A stretch of DNA of 64,000 nucleotides from Meandrina meandrites. Its lineage: Eukaryota; Cnidaria; Anthozoa; Scleractinia; Meandrinidae. Where the stretch lies: contig OY855903.1 in NCBI GenBank assembly GCA_963693305.1, positions 25,564,455 to 25,628,454 of the forward strand, read 5' to 3'. Below are positions 1 to 10,787 of the stretch, in pieces. The notes under the pieces are model-generated. The model saw nothing but the letters and a program-made list of their open reading frames with translations, did no database searches and had not been told where the DNA came from. The position numbers and the translations under genes were made by a program. How positions within the stretch are numbered: position 1 is the stretch's first letter; each line of letters starts with the position of its first letter.

Positions 1-675
1 TACGTGGCTCTGAAAATTCTCCGTTTATCAAAACACTTTGCTTTCTATCGGTAAGATATGATCTGAACCATCTTAAAGATCTTTCAGACAGATGAATTAG
101 GTTCTATGAAGAAACTGTTGTTTTAAGAAGTTCACTGTATACCCTCAGGTTCAGTGGGTAACAGTATTGTAAGCAAGAACAACATTACTCTTACCAACGT
201 ATCGAGGATACATCCAACTACGGCGACAACTGGACTTTTCACTCGACTACCCACTATCGGCAGGTAGAGGCAGAGACTTCGTTACCGTGCAAGGACGCTA
301 CCAGGCCATCTTCTGCAGAAGGTTGGAGAGAAGAGAGATGCAGTTGGTAAGGATATACTGTGGAGTCAAAAGTGTGATAAAGATTACGATAGCTTTAATA
401 CCTTCAACCGTTTAATGGGTCTCCTTACGACTAAATCTTACTGCCAAGCTCTGTTCAGGGTGTTTTGTAGTTGGGTTGTCTGTAGAACTGTATTGTGCTA
501 CAGGGAAAGCATTTTACTCACAACGCTCTCTCTAAATTCCGCTTCACACGTAGAACGCAAACGCAAGGTACGTAAAATACGCAGACGCAGTTGAAGCCTT
601 TGTCCAAGATGGCCGACAAGCCACGCTTCACTTGCTTGCATTTGCGTTAGCAAAGTTCACACGCGAAGAAAGCAC
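1..675. other. Intergenic DNA, no gene recognised
   Basis: No supported gene. A plus-strand reading frame without a start codon is open from about 162 to 358 (roughly 65 codons), which chance can explain. Around 535-670 a loose inverted repeat is visible: 'cttcacacgtagaacgcaaacgc' type sequence near 541 is mirrored by 'gcgttagcaaagttcacacg' near 645. It is probably an old foldback repeat. Confidence 0.4.
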
Positions 676-953
676 TAGCCTGCCTAGCACGGTCTGGTAA
701 GATAGCGAGAGCACGCGAACGAAGCGCGCGAGCGACGGACAGCCTGCACGAAAGGGTGACAAAAGTCGCTTCAACTCACAAAACCCCCAATGATATTCCT
801 GTAATTTCTGATTATTGCAGCTATGATATTACGGTAAAAAAGCGAGAGCACGCGAACGAAGCGCGCGAGTCAAGCCCCAGACTCTCGCAGCCAACAAGAC
901 TTCACCGCTAAAAGTTTACTTCGAGCGCCAGTAAGACCGCCAGCTATACAGGC
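676..953. mobile_element. Degenerate foldback element related to the hAT-type MITE at 12990
   Basis: The left end begins TAGCCTGC at 676. The right end (about 936-953) reads accgccagctatacaggc, close to the right terminus of the 12990-13193 element (accgccagctacgcaggc). Inside, the 29-bp word agcgagagcacgcgaacgaa, continuing gcgcgcgag, occurs twice as a direct repeat (about 704-732 and 841-869). No clear target-site duplication remains. It is seen as an inverted-terminus repeat with decayed arms; membership of the same family is inferred. Confidence 0.4.
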
Positions 954-2259
954 CAACCAAGCGCAAACCAGGTGCAAGAAAATGAACAATTCTCAATTCT
1001 CCATTCCCTCCAATTCCATTCCCTGCCGTTGCATTTGCGATGTCATCTCAGCTTCTTCGAAATAGTATGTCACAAAACTGATAGAATATTTTAAGTTTAC
1101 ATGGTTTTGGGACACGCTGTCTGAAAATTAGAGACGTTTTTATGGATTGCTGAACCATGTTTCAAAGTCCATAACTTGATCTCTGTTCAACCTAAAAGCA
1201 TGAGACTTGGTCAAATGACCAATCTCGACGTGATCTTTCATGTAGTGGTGTCAGTTTATCAAAGCTCGCCCCAGTTTCCTGCACAACTCCGAAATGGCCT
1301 TTTAGGCTTCTTGCTTCCTCTTATGGTTGACAACGAAGTGTTTTGTTGTAAAACTGACCGAAAAGAGGCCATTTGAAAGCAATAAAATAACAATCAAATG
1401 AAGCAGTTAGGACAAGACAAACACAACTTTCTGACATCTTATGCGCCACATGGCAAAGAATATCGTGGCGACCCAGCATGCTGAATATGGATTAACAGCA
1501 CGCCTTCAGGGGCCAACTATCTGCATTGTTGTCTGCGTGGGCAGACAACAATGAATACTTGTCATACTTGTCATTCCATTGAAAAGTTGCCTGGTATGAA
1601 CAACAACAACCCGCTATATCATCATACGGCTTCGTGCAGAGTGCAGAGTGCGGGATATTGAAATACATAGTATGCGAGTAACCGGTCAAAAATTGAAAAA
1701 AGGTTAAAATTTGACAAAGTAGGATAATTTTGGGCTGTTTCGACAACCTCGTCCCAGGGTCTCTGTCTCCTGCTCTCGGGGAGAGGGAGGCAGGGGAGAC
1801 CCTGGAAAGGAGGGTGATGTTGGGACTTACACGATACAACTGAATTGTATAAATGAAGGCTCCATCTAACCATATGTTCTTCAAATCTGTGTTCATACTT
1901 TATGTATAGAAGAAACGATCCTACCAAAATCAGTAACAAGGTGTATAAAGCTGTGGCGCAATAATAACAATTAGATTCTGTGGGGCAGTCCACAAACACA
2001 ACAGTAGCTCCTGTAAATACCGGCTATAATTACGACTTTCGGCCTCATCAGCTATCACCTCAAAAAAACAGATGGAAATCGAGAGCAACTAGTCTAATCA
2101 TTTTAACGCATTTTCCAACAAACAATGATTTTCAATTATTTCTCTACATATGAACTTGTTTTAAACTTCACGCTTTAGCGAAAAACCCACGCGTGGACCG
2201 AATTGTCATTTCAGTTTATTTAACAATTTTGACGTTTTAAACTCGCGTAAAAAATGTAA
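954..2259. other. Intergenic DNA with one hairpin
   Basis: No gene recognised; the open frames here are short and lack coding character. At about 1753-1806 there is a hairpin-forming repeat in which ccagggtctc is mirrored by gagaccctgg around a GGGAGAGGGAGG core. It looks like the relic of a small foldback repeat. Confidence 0.4.
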
Positions 2260-2485
2260 ATATTTTTTATAGTGGTCATGCACTTAGCTTTACAGGTATG
2301 CCACTGAAACAGAGCAAACAAATATTTTAAATGAACATAACATAAAATAGTTAACAATCCCAACTGGCAGGAGGAGGACCAGTGGACTAAAAACAAAGCG
2401 TGACCGAGGAGGACCGAGAACAAGTCCAGCTAGTGGAGGACTTGAACCCGGGCCTCCGCCCTAAATAGCACGCAAAGGCGAGTGC
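2260..2485. repeat. Dispersed repeat with tRNA-like minus-strand end (copy 1)
   Basis: This segment shares blocks in order with 51866-52300: 'atagtggtcatgcactta', 'caaatattttaa', 'cccaactggcaggaggag', 'gtgaccgaggaggacc', 'tccagctagtgg' and 'ggacttgaacccgggcctcc'. The last block resembles the reverse complement of a tRNA B box and T arm, as expected of a tRNA-derived SINE lying on the minus strand. I recall the same arrangement from coral genomes. The family assignment is from memory; the sharing of blocks within this window is direct. Confidence 0.5.
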
Positions 2486-2590
2486 CCTTCTTTTAGTCTT
2501 CTCGAGAATTTAATATCCAGTAAATATTTGTAAACTTCTGTCGCAAATTGAAATAACGCATTGCCGTCAGTTTTCGTCAGAGAATGGATG

Positions 2591-2606
2591 GGTTACCATG
2601 GTAACC
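2591..2606. promoter_or_regulatory. Perfect palindrome matching an RFX X-box
   Basis: GGTTACCATGGTAACC is a perfect 16-bp palindrome. Its inner 14 bases fit the X-box consensus GTNRCC-N(0-3)-RGYAAC bound by RFX factors, which drive ciliary and other genes in animals. No start codon or first exon is recognised nearby, so a regulatory role is only an inference; it could also be the end of a repeat. Confidence 0.35.
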
Positions 2607-2630
2607 ATGAGTCTAAAACTCCCTATAAAG

Positions 2631-2746
2631 GACTAAGGACCTCTCCGAGGGGATTGTAACCCCTGTAGAGGAGTAAGGACCTCTTTCGGGGATCTGCAGC
2701 CATCAAGAGGAGTAAGGAACTATCGCAGAGGACTGTGATTTGTGAC
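2631..2746. repeat. Three-copy imperfect tandem repeat, about 40 bp unit
   Basis: Three consecutive units begin gactaagg, gagtaagg and gagtaagg (2631, 2671, 2710). Each contains an AAGGA-C-CTCT or related block followed by a GAGGGG/GGGGAT block. They diverge noticeably, so the array is old. It is followed at 2748-2762 by a run of about 15 C residues. Confidence 0.6.
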
Positions 2747-2762
2747 CTGCCCCCCCCCCCCC

Positions 2763-4726
2763 AACCCACCCCTGCAGAGGAGATAGAGTTGTTACCTCTT
2801 AGTTAGACTAGCGATTTGCTTAGTGATATGGCCTATTGGTGGAGTGCTTAATTCCCAACCCTATTACCCCACATATCACTGTTGTGTTGTTGTTTCTCAT
2901 GGGTTGGGAGCATTGATCGTAATAATGTGGTAACTGGCAAAAGATTTCAATGTAGAAAGCTTGTATGGTCTGACAATTTTATTAACCACAAAGACGGCCG
3001 GGAAGCGCAAAAACTTTTATCGTTAAATATTTTGCAATCATAAATTCACGTGTTTGTATCAGTCTTAGAGGAACGAGAAGTAGGATGAATTAAAACGTAG
3101 GACAAAGGGGATAGGGAAAGGGGCAAGAAGAAAATGTCTTTCTTTAATTTCTTATAATCACTGGATCTTTTTCCTCCCTCAAAAGGTCTGATTCGCTCTA
3201 GTCTATCTGCGAATTTACGCGCGTATTCCATGACTGCTTGCCAAGAAACGTCTACAATGCGTGCTCGGAATATTCAAGGGCAGTTGAACAGGGCTCAAGT
3301 AACAGCGGCCACCGCACGCGGGCTAAACGAGGATGAGAGATGACGAGAGTTAACTCTCGTGAGAGTTTTCGCCAACTCATCGACCATCATCATGATTCAA
3401 CTCGGGCCAAATGAGAACGAGTCGTCGAGAGTCTGTCAAAAGTGAGGGGAGCATCGGGAAAACACGGGGTGAGGCCGAGAAGATCGCGATGAACAGAGTC
3501 CGGTGGAAGGCTATAGTGGAGGCCCTATGTCTCACGAGGGGCAAAGAGGATTAAGTAAGTAAGTCAAAGTCAATGAGAGCGCACGAGAGTCGGTGAAAGG
3601 GTATGAGAGTTTCAGACCAAACGAGAGCGAGAGTTTAAACACTCATCACCGAGCTTAAAAACATCTGATGTGCTGTTTGCGACTAACAGTTATCGGAAAA
3701 GCGATTTTTATATCGCAGAGCCGTGCCAAAAACCATAAACAAGACAGTAATCTGTTTTGACAGCAGTTAAATTCCTAACTCAAGTTAGTGATCGTAACTT
3801 ATAATATCAAGTGAAGAAGAAGCCTATGTAAATTATTCAACACTTCAGCTGCCTTAAAATGTCAAGTCACGTCAAGTTAAATAATTTACTCACTTTACAA
3901 TGGCAAAAAGACTTTTCCTTTTATAGCAACCATAAAACCTCTTTTTTTATAAGAACCTTTATTTAGTAAGAACGTTGAGGCTGAGATTTAACAAAATTTT
4001 CAGAACATACAAGAACATACTAAGGGAGTATGAAGTCAGAGAACGTTTTTATTTTGCTCATTTGCTTTAATTTCTTGTTAAATGTGCAGTATAAATAAAT
4101 TGGAAAATCAATGCAAAACTGCAGTCTATACTGAACAGTACAATGAACTCGATGCTTAAAAGGAAATACCTTACAATAACAATTTTGTTTTTTTATTGCA
4201 TGGTACACTATGTAGAACTTCTCAGTTTGTACCCCAACTTAGAATTATAACATGTGACTTACATGTAACAACGTCTTGACATCGTTGATTTTTCAGCCTC
4301 AAATCGTAAAAAAAAAATTAAGAACGCTCACCCTCAGCCCCAAAATTAGACGTTGTTATGTAAAAAAGAGTGTATTTCATTGATTTATGAAGAGCCTGCA
4401 TGACTGTGCCTTGCAGAAGTCTACGAAATGCTATCCCGGCGGAAAAGGATTTGTTTTCTATTTTCTATCATGCATGGTTAAGATCGCGAAGTGGTAACAG
4501 TCGAATCATGCTATTTAAACGAAATTCATGTGGCAAAAATCAAACAACATAACGGTAAGCAAAAAAAGACTCAAAAGGTAACTGCTTCTTCTAAACGAAA
4601 CATTTTCGATTGCTTATTCGACAGATAAACCGTCACATTTCAAGACGGATTTTACGGCCTTATACCTTTGCAAATGAAATTTCGGTTAGATTCAACGCAT
4701 TCAATCAACACACTGATAATTTCTTC
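2763..4726. other. Intergenic DNA, GAGAGT-rich stretch
   Basis: No gene recognised. Between about 3343 and 3640 the word GAGAGT and its complement recur many times, opening with the perfect 18-bp palindrome ACGAGAGTTAACTCTCGT (3343-3360). The remainder is AT-rich with short unremarkable frames. Confidence 0.4.
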
Positions 4727-4728
4727 TT

Positions 4729-4999
4729 ACAGCGGATTCAGGTTGAGTGTTTAATGGCCTCAGTTGTCGCGTTCGTTGTAACGGTTGAATTGATTGCGTT
4801 GCGAGGCAAAATGACAGACGTTGCTAGGCGGGAATGCCAACGTTCTGCCTGGGAAAACCACAACATGCTTTTTCACAGACAGAACGTCGTCATTCCTGCC
4901 TAGCAACGTCTGTCATTTTGCCTCGCAACGCAATCAATTCAACCGTTACAACGAACGCGACAACTGTGGTCATTAAACGCTCAACCTGAATCCGCTGTA
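4729..4999. mobile_element. Palindromic MITE, Tc1/mariner-like (TA target site)
   Basis: Two arms of 121 bp (4727-4847 and 4880-5000) are reverse complements with only a handful of mismatches, separated by a 32-nt spacer. The termini read TTA-CAGCGGATTCAGG and its mirror CCTGAATCCGCTG-TAA, so the element starts CAG and is flanked by TA. That fits the TA target duplication of Tc1/mariner transposons. It encodes no transposase; the frame 4610-4903 is just the left arm read through. Transcribed, it would fold into a long hairpin. Confidence 0.75.
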
Positions 5000-5002
5000 A
5001 AA

Positions 5003-8000
5003 ACAATGATCGTTGTAGAAATCAGCATTAGGTGTTTCTTATTGAGGTTAAAACCGACTGAATGTTGTCATTTAAAAGACATTCAAATGTTTCCGAGAGG
5101 ATTTCCAATGGATTTACACATTAATGAACTCGTCAAAGCAAATTTTAGCGGCTCGTCAATACAATGTCAGCGGTGGAGATATAAAAAGGACGATATCTCC
5201 GCTTCATATCGGCTCGAATGAACACAATATGAATGATTTAAAGGTGTTTAAATGAAGTTGCTTTTCTCCCACTGAATGTTGTACACTGTGTAACAAGGAA
5301 CAATCAGAACAAGGTGAAGGTAAGTTTAAGTTGGAAATTCCTTGAATTAGTCATACTTTAGTTAAATGTACGTAGAAAAAGATAAAAAGGTAAAGAAACA
5401 TTTTCACCGTTCAGATTTGGCATTTTTTATACAGCGTACAGAAATTTTACAATTTAGTCACGGTGTAAACATTTTAAGGCAAACGGGAACTTCAACCCTG
5501 CTTAAACTACAGTGTGGTTAGGCAAGGATGAAAATAATATTAGCAGGGGCAATTTTCAATTTTGGCAAGGCAAGAAAGAATTCGACGTTTTGGCTTCCCT
5601 TGCCTTGCTAACTTTTCGATTTTGGGACCACATCCAAACATTGATACGTCCATACAAGGCAAGGGTGAAAAGCGGCAACCTTACTTTTTCGGCGGAATGT
5701 GTACAAATTGGTTTTCAGATGATTCCCTTCAGTTAGTCTGTGACCAAAACAAGCGAGGAAATAACTGGACATTTCTCAAGTTAGCGAAACAATGTTTCGT
5801 GCAACTTCGATGTCTTTTAATTAATTTTGTTTTGGCAGAGATAAAATCCAAGAAGCGTGCGACTTTAAAACACGTCTTTCAAAATCTGTTTTATAGCTGT
5901 CCGTAAGTTCGAGTTTTGATTTTCGCGCTGACGAAACATTTAATGTGGTCAGCAAAAATCGCTGTATTTAGCACTTGTATTGATGCCATATCCATTATGT
6001 CCATTCTTGTTATTAATTAACGAGGAAATAAGTCAATTATCACCTTTTTTGCTAATAGTCACTACTGTGTCATGGACGTTTTTAAAAGTGAACTTTAATA
6101 TTAAAACGGACCGCAAAACGTTCTTAGTTGCGAAACAGGGTCTGTTTGATTACAGAAAGTTTCTATAAAATTTAGAGACCCATTTATTATTGAAATATAT
6201 TGTCGATGAAAGCAGTGCGCTATAGATATGAAACATATTTTAGATTGATATGGAACTTGTATTTTTCAAGAAAAAAATACTGTTATTCAGGTCATGATTT
6301 GATATTTTAACGTATCATTTTCTTGGCATTTATTTATTTGGAGTAATCTAACGATTTACATTTAAAATTGTATATTAAAACTGCAATATTCATTTTGAGG
6401 ATAAAGTCAATAACGCGTGCTTCCTTTTCACTGCACGTTCTACAAAAATACATGGTAAATTGTTTGAAATCTGTTTCAAAAACGTTTGATTTAAAGAGAC
6501 CAATATTACTGTCACTTCACGTGTGATGCATAACAACATTTCTTGATGTAATAAATAAAAGCGTTTTCGCGTTCTTAGAAGATTATTACTTAAGAACGTT
6601 AATCTGACCACTGTATCTAATAAATCCGTCGGATTTAATGAAAAATATTTTCGGAATCACGTTAGAAGAGGAAAAAATTATTCACTTGCATAAACATTCA
6701 AATTCTTCAAACAGTTTCACTATAATGTTAATGGAATTTTTCGCTGAAAAATGACAAAATCAGAACGAACGTGATTTCAGGAAAGTTGAATCAAGTAACC
6801 GTTCGTCATTACAGATGAAACTGTCTTGTGTATGTATATAAAAAACTCATTTGGTTTCACGGTTTGACACCAAATACACTATTTTTTATTTGGTTATCCA
6901 CGGTGAAAACAAAGATGGAACAGAAATTCGCGTCGCCGGTGAGCAGTTCAGGAGAAATGCATAGAGCTGCTTCGAATCATTGTGACAGTCGCAGCCAAAG
7001 CTGACAACCTCTCTATTTAGCGCACTATAATATGCTACACAATTGAAAACAAAAGCTTCTTTTGTATAAAACTTAGTAACGTTGTAACTTGTTGCGATTG
7101 TGTTTTAATTCGAATTTTATCACCAAAGAAATTCCCGCAACCGCATTTAATATTATCACATTACTCGTAAATATGCTTAAATAACCCTTTCTTTTTAATA
7201 AAGACAGAAAGAAAAGCATAAAGTATCTGCGGTTGAAACCAATATAGATTTAATTTGAGCTCGTTACCTTCCAAAAGCCAGATAACACTAAAATTAATTT
7301 TCTCGTCAATGCAGTCAATTAAAAAAAAGGAAAATTTTACTATCGATCTTGTTCTCAAGGTTTTTGACGTGTTCTCGTGGTCGGAAACCAAGATTTGAAC
7401 ACTCGCAATCGCAAAACTACAACTCACTGCATAATTGTACCTTTTTAGATTTATGCGAAGAAAGAAAATTGCCAGATATATTGTTAGTAACTGTCGTAAC
7501 GTCTTTTCAACATATTCCAAACAAAGAGTGTGAAGAAATAAAAATTAAAACTGGTTTTCTGAAATCTTATAGCGGAACGAACTACGCGACCACAATAAAT
7601 GAGTTCTAGACTGTTAAGAAAATTGTCACATTACTTTGACGCATATTTTATTTTAATGTTTAAAAAACAATGTAAATATTTCTATGATAAAACCAAAAAT
7701 TGCTTTTTAGCAGCATTCTATTCCTTCTCAAGATCAGGCTAATAACCAATGATCAACAACAGCAACTTGAACAAAAATCTGCGTGACGTTTTTCCGTGAA
7801 ATATTAAAAATAAAGGCAGCGCTAGAAGAAAAAAACCTCTGGCACCCACGGTAAAGGACGTCAAGAGAAAAATTAAACTTTGACTTTCACAGCTATACGC
7901 GTAGAATTTGGCCTATTTTGTCAAAAGAAGCGATGGATTTGATAAATGACAGTCACTTTTTCCAGCCCTTGTCAGGCGTGTTAGTCTAATAGCCACATTT

Positions 8001-8182
8001 AGCCTTCCATTTATGAACCGTTTGGCATACAGTGGAGTTAGTAATTTATTTTGTTTACGTTTTTCACCACGGGACAAAGATGTTGAGTTATCAACTGCGC
8101 GTAAACCCGAACCAAAACGAAAATTTACATACTGCCCTTCAGTTACCCTTCGATGATGAGTCGGTTACACGATATCCCACAA
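5003..8182. other. Intergenic AT-rich DNA, no gene recognised
   Basis: Frames up to about 119 codons occur, but none shows a recognisable domain, and neighbouring splice signals do not extend any of them. A donor-like CAAGGTGAAG-gtaagt sits near 5320 without a matching open frame. An imperfect self-complementary patch rich in 'ggcaagg' lies at about 5515-5690. Confidence 0.4.
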
Positions 8183-8371
8183 CATTAGAGAGATTAAGTA
8201 TGACGTTTTATGGCAAACTTGCCTTTCATTTTGTTACCTTTTTATCGTATTGTGAAATAAATCCCTTAGAAAAATAGGAAAAAAATCATTCATTCACAAC
8301 AAACAAAACTGAATCTACTCATTTCGGCGTACAAACGCCAAACGGCATACGGCAGAAGTGAAAATTTGCCT
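8183..8371. mobile_element. MITE fragment of the 'TTAGAGAGATTA' family
   Basis: It begins attagagagattaagtatgacg and continues gcaaacttgcctttcattttgtta. The complete copy at 41784-42016 contains these blocks in inverse orientation (aaaatgaaaggcaagctcgcgtttgcc). The distal part carries 'ccaaacggcatacggc', mirrored by 'cagtctgccgtttggtg' in the other copy. It is non-coding; the 81-codon frame here is repeat sequence. Confidence 0.5.
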
Positions 8372-9719
8372 TTTTTACAATGTTCAGGAAGTAAAGGAAG
8401 TAAGCCAATTCAGTTTGACCACCAAAATACGGAAACCTTACCACCAACAGGTCTTGTACTTGCGTTTTCCTTCGTTTTAAAACTTTCTCCTCAAAACGAA
8501 GGAGAGTAATAAAACCCTGGCTGAACAATCAACGTCTTTGTCGCGTTGGAAGAACATGTTTCATCATCATACAGCCTCGCCGTTTAACTTTGCATTCAAA
8601 CGTTTTTCAAATGTCTGATTTAGACAAAACAATTTTATCTAACTTTTTTTGCGTCACCAGCAGATGTTTGATCGTCTAGTAAACAAAGCTTGCGCTAGTG
8701 GGTAAAGGGAACCAATCACAAACTAATGACAAACGCAGTTTTTGTGACTTATTTGCTTCTCTTGCGCGTGCACGTCATATTTTTATTGGTAGAATGCACA
8801 AAGAGTCACGTAGACTCTCTTTGTTCCAAGTGTGTTGGATGAAAATGCTTGATCGTCAAGTTGGGGCTTAAAGGTAAGATACATTCGTAACAGTTTTTTA
8901 ACATAAAGAGTTTTAAACAAATAGCAATAACAAAACCTGTCTACATCAACATAGACAAGCCCGAACGTTAATCCTTGACAAAATTTGTTTCAAGGGAAAG
9001 ACATTGAACCGAATTTGGCTACAACAAAATCCCAAATACTGCAACTCTTGTACGCTTTGTCAGCGTAACAGACTCGGTTTGGTCTCGATCAGACGCGCCT
9101 TAATATGTTCCATGGCTTTATCAAATGAAACAAAATTACGATTATGTATGGATATATGAATTTAAAAGGATGATATGAACTCTCCGAAGCTCAAATTTTA
9201 ATGGATTTTTTACTGCTCCCTTTACGTTCGTATACAGAAGTATACAGCTGTTCCAAGAAGGCATTTGTTTACGAGTCGACGCCGAAAGGTAGTCTGGGGG
9301 TATAATCAATAAATTTTAATCAATGCCCAGAACACGTAATGAATTGACGACTGTACTGGGAAGACTATGCGATGGACGAAAATATGGATGGCAGAGTTTT
9401 AGGATGTAGCGCTATCGAAATACCATAAACTTTGTCAGAAACATGGAAACGTCACCACGCGAGAACAATTCGTAATCATTTTGCAACGAGACACTTGTTT
9501 TGTTTGTACAGTTAGGTTTAATGATTGACACTAGAAAATTGCAATGTAATCGAATGAACATTAGACTTTGATCAGTACTTTTTCAAAGTTCAAGGCGAAA
9601 TCGCGTTATACGAAGTTTTATAGCTTATGAATTTCTGGTTTTATTTTTTTTTTCAGGGGAGTTTCGTAAGGGGAAAAACGTATTTCGATCAACACTGCCG
9701 TGGCTCGTTTGGAAACGTT
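8372..9719. other. Intergenic DNA, no gene recognised
   Basis: Only short frames. A strong donor-like GGCTTAAAG-gtaagat at about 8873 follows a CACGT-rich stretch (8768-8815) and could be the end of a non-coding first exon. No downstream coding exon can be tied to it, so it is not called. Confidence 0.35.
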
Positions 9720-9860
9720 TTTTTTTTCTTCCGCTTATAAGCCCCCCCCCCCCCCCCTCCGGATATAAGCCCCTCCGTTTATAAGTCCACCCAAAACCCC
9801 TTACAAAGTTGTATAAGCCCAGGGCTTATAACCGGAATTTTACGGTATACTATAACAGGA
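9720..9860. repeat. Low-complexity repeat built on 'ttataagcccc'
   Basis: A run of T is followed by cttataagcc, about 16 C residues, then further degenerate copies (ggatataagcccctcc, gtttataagtccacc, tgtataagcccaggg). I remember similar 'ataagcccc' repeats from coral genomes. Non-coding. Confidence 0.5.
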
Positions 9861-10174
9861 ATCATTAGGTTAGGAAGTGCGGGCGGAATATTACTGCTTA
9901 ACTAGACTTTCTAAAAGTCGTTCGTTTCTCGTTTCCGGTTTAGTAGACCCCGATGCTCCGCGCTCGCACTTCTGTGAGCTCGACTTGTGGGCAAGTCTAC
10001 TGCCAGACTTGTTGTTATCGACAAATAGTTTTAGCAATTTATTGGAGAAATTAATTCCTCACACGTTTCCGCACTACGTCAGTTTCAGATTCTGCACGGT
10101 ATTTAGCGTATATGAGTTCGCATTCTAGTCGCACCAGTCGGAAGTATATCAACCAGGTTCATATCCAGCTTTGT
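9861..10174. other. Short intergenic stretch with an 83-codon frame
   Basis: A plus-strand ATG frame runs from 9877 to 10128, but it matches no family I recognise and has no clear promoter or splice context. I treat it as chance. Confidence 0.3.
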
Positions 10175-10416
10175 AATAGGCCATTTTACAGTTGCCTGCT
10201 CAGTGACCTGGCCTTTGAATGGTAGCGAGGCTGGGGGTGACCTTGCATTGATACAGACCTCTCTGCTTTTCTCATGTAAATGCAAACTAGTTAGCATCAG
10301 AAGAATTTCATTTTCAAAACGAAGGCAGTGAGGTCTGTATCAAAACAAGGTCACCTCCAGCCTCGCTACCATTCAAAGGCCAGGACACTGAGCAGAAAAC
10401 TGTCAAATGGTCTATT
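10175..10416. mobile_element. Foldback MITE, 88-bp arms
   Basis: The left arm (10175-10262) and right arm (10330-10416) are reverse complements over blocks such as ggcctttgaatggtagcgag, gtgaccttg and atacagacctc, with scattered mismatches and a 67-nt spacer. The ends read aatagg...ctatt. No transposase is present and I cannot see a convincing target-site duplication, so the superfamily is left open. Confidence 0.65.
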
Positions 10417-10453
10417 GTGATCTCGTTTTTAAAACAATGGGCCGCTGACAACT

Positions 10454-10484
<31 letters not shown>

Positions 10485-10614
10485 TGCCTGCGAAAACAGT
10501 GAACCACGTTCAGGCTTTTAGGCAGACGCTACGCTAGCCATATTTACATTTTCTCTTCCTTGTCTACGTAAGTAAACGCACGTAAAAATCCCTCAAGTCT
10601 CCTTACTTATTTCA
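10417..10614. other. Short spacer between two MITEs
   Basis: No gene or repeat recognised. Confidence 0.4.
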
Positions 10615-10787
10615 ATAGATCGTTTTCACGTGACGTCATCAGGTACTAAAGTCCAAAACTAAAGAGACACCAAAGTTTGCATCCACATCAGGCACAAGAG
10701 GTAATATAATATCCTATTTTGTTGACCTCGTTCAATGAATGGTTCTTCAATTTTTATTTTTATTGCGTGACAGTGAAAACGATCTAT
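10615..10787. mobile_element. Short MITE with 'GATCGTTTTCACGTGAC' termini carrying a CRE
   Basis: The left end reads ATAGATCGTTTTCACGTGAC and the right end mirrors it as GTGACAGTGAAAACGATCTAT. TA dinucleotides flank the GATCG core on both sides. The left terminus contains a perfect TGACGTCA cAMP-response-element palindrome (10631-10638). The interior is AT-rich and non-coding. The family looks familiar from coral genomes. Confidence 0.55.

Noticed and set aside
162..358. Open plus-strand frame of about 65 codons at the left edge
   Set aside because: No start codon, no clear acceptor and no family resemblance; the length is within chance expectation.
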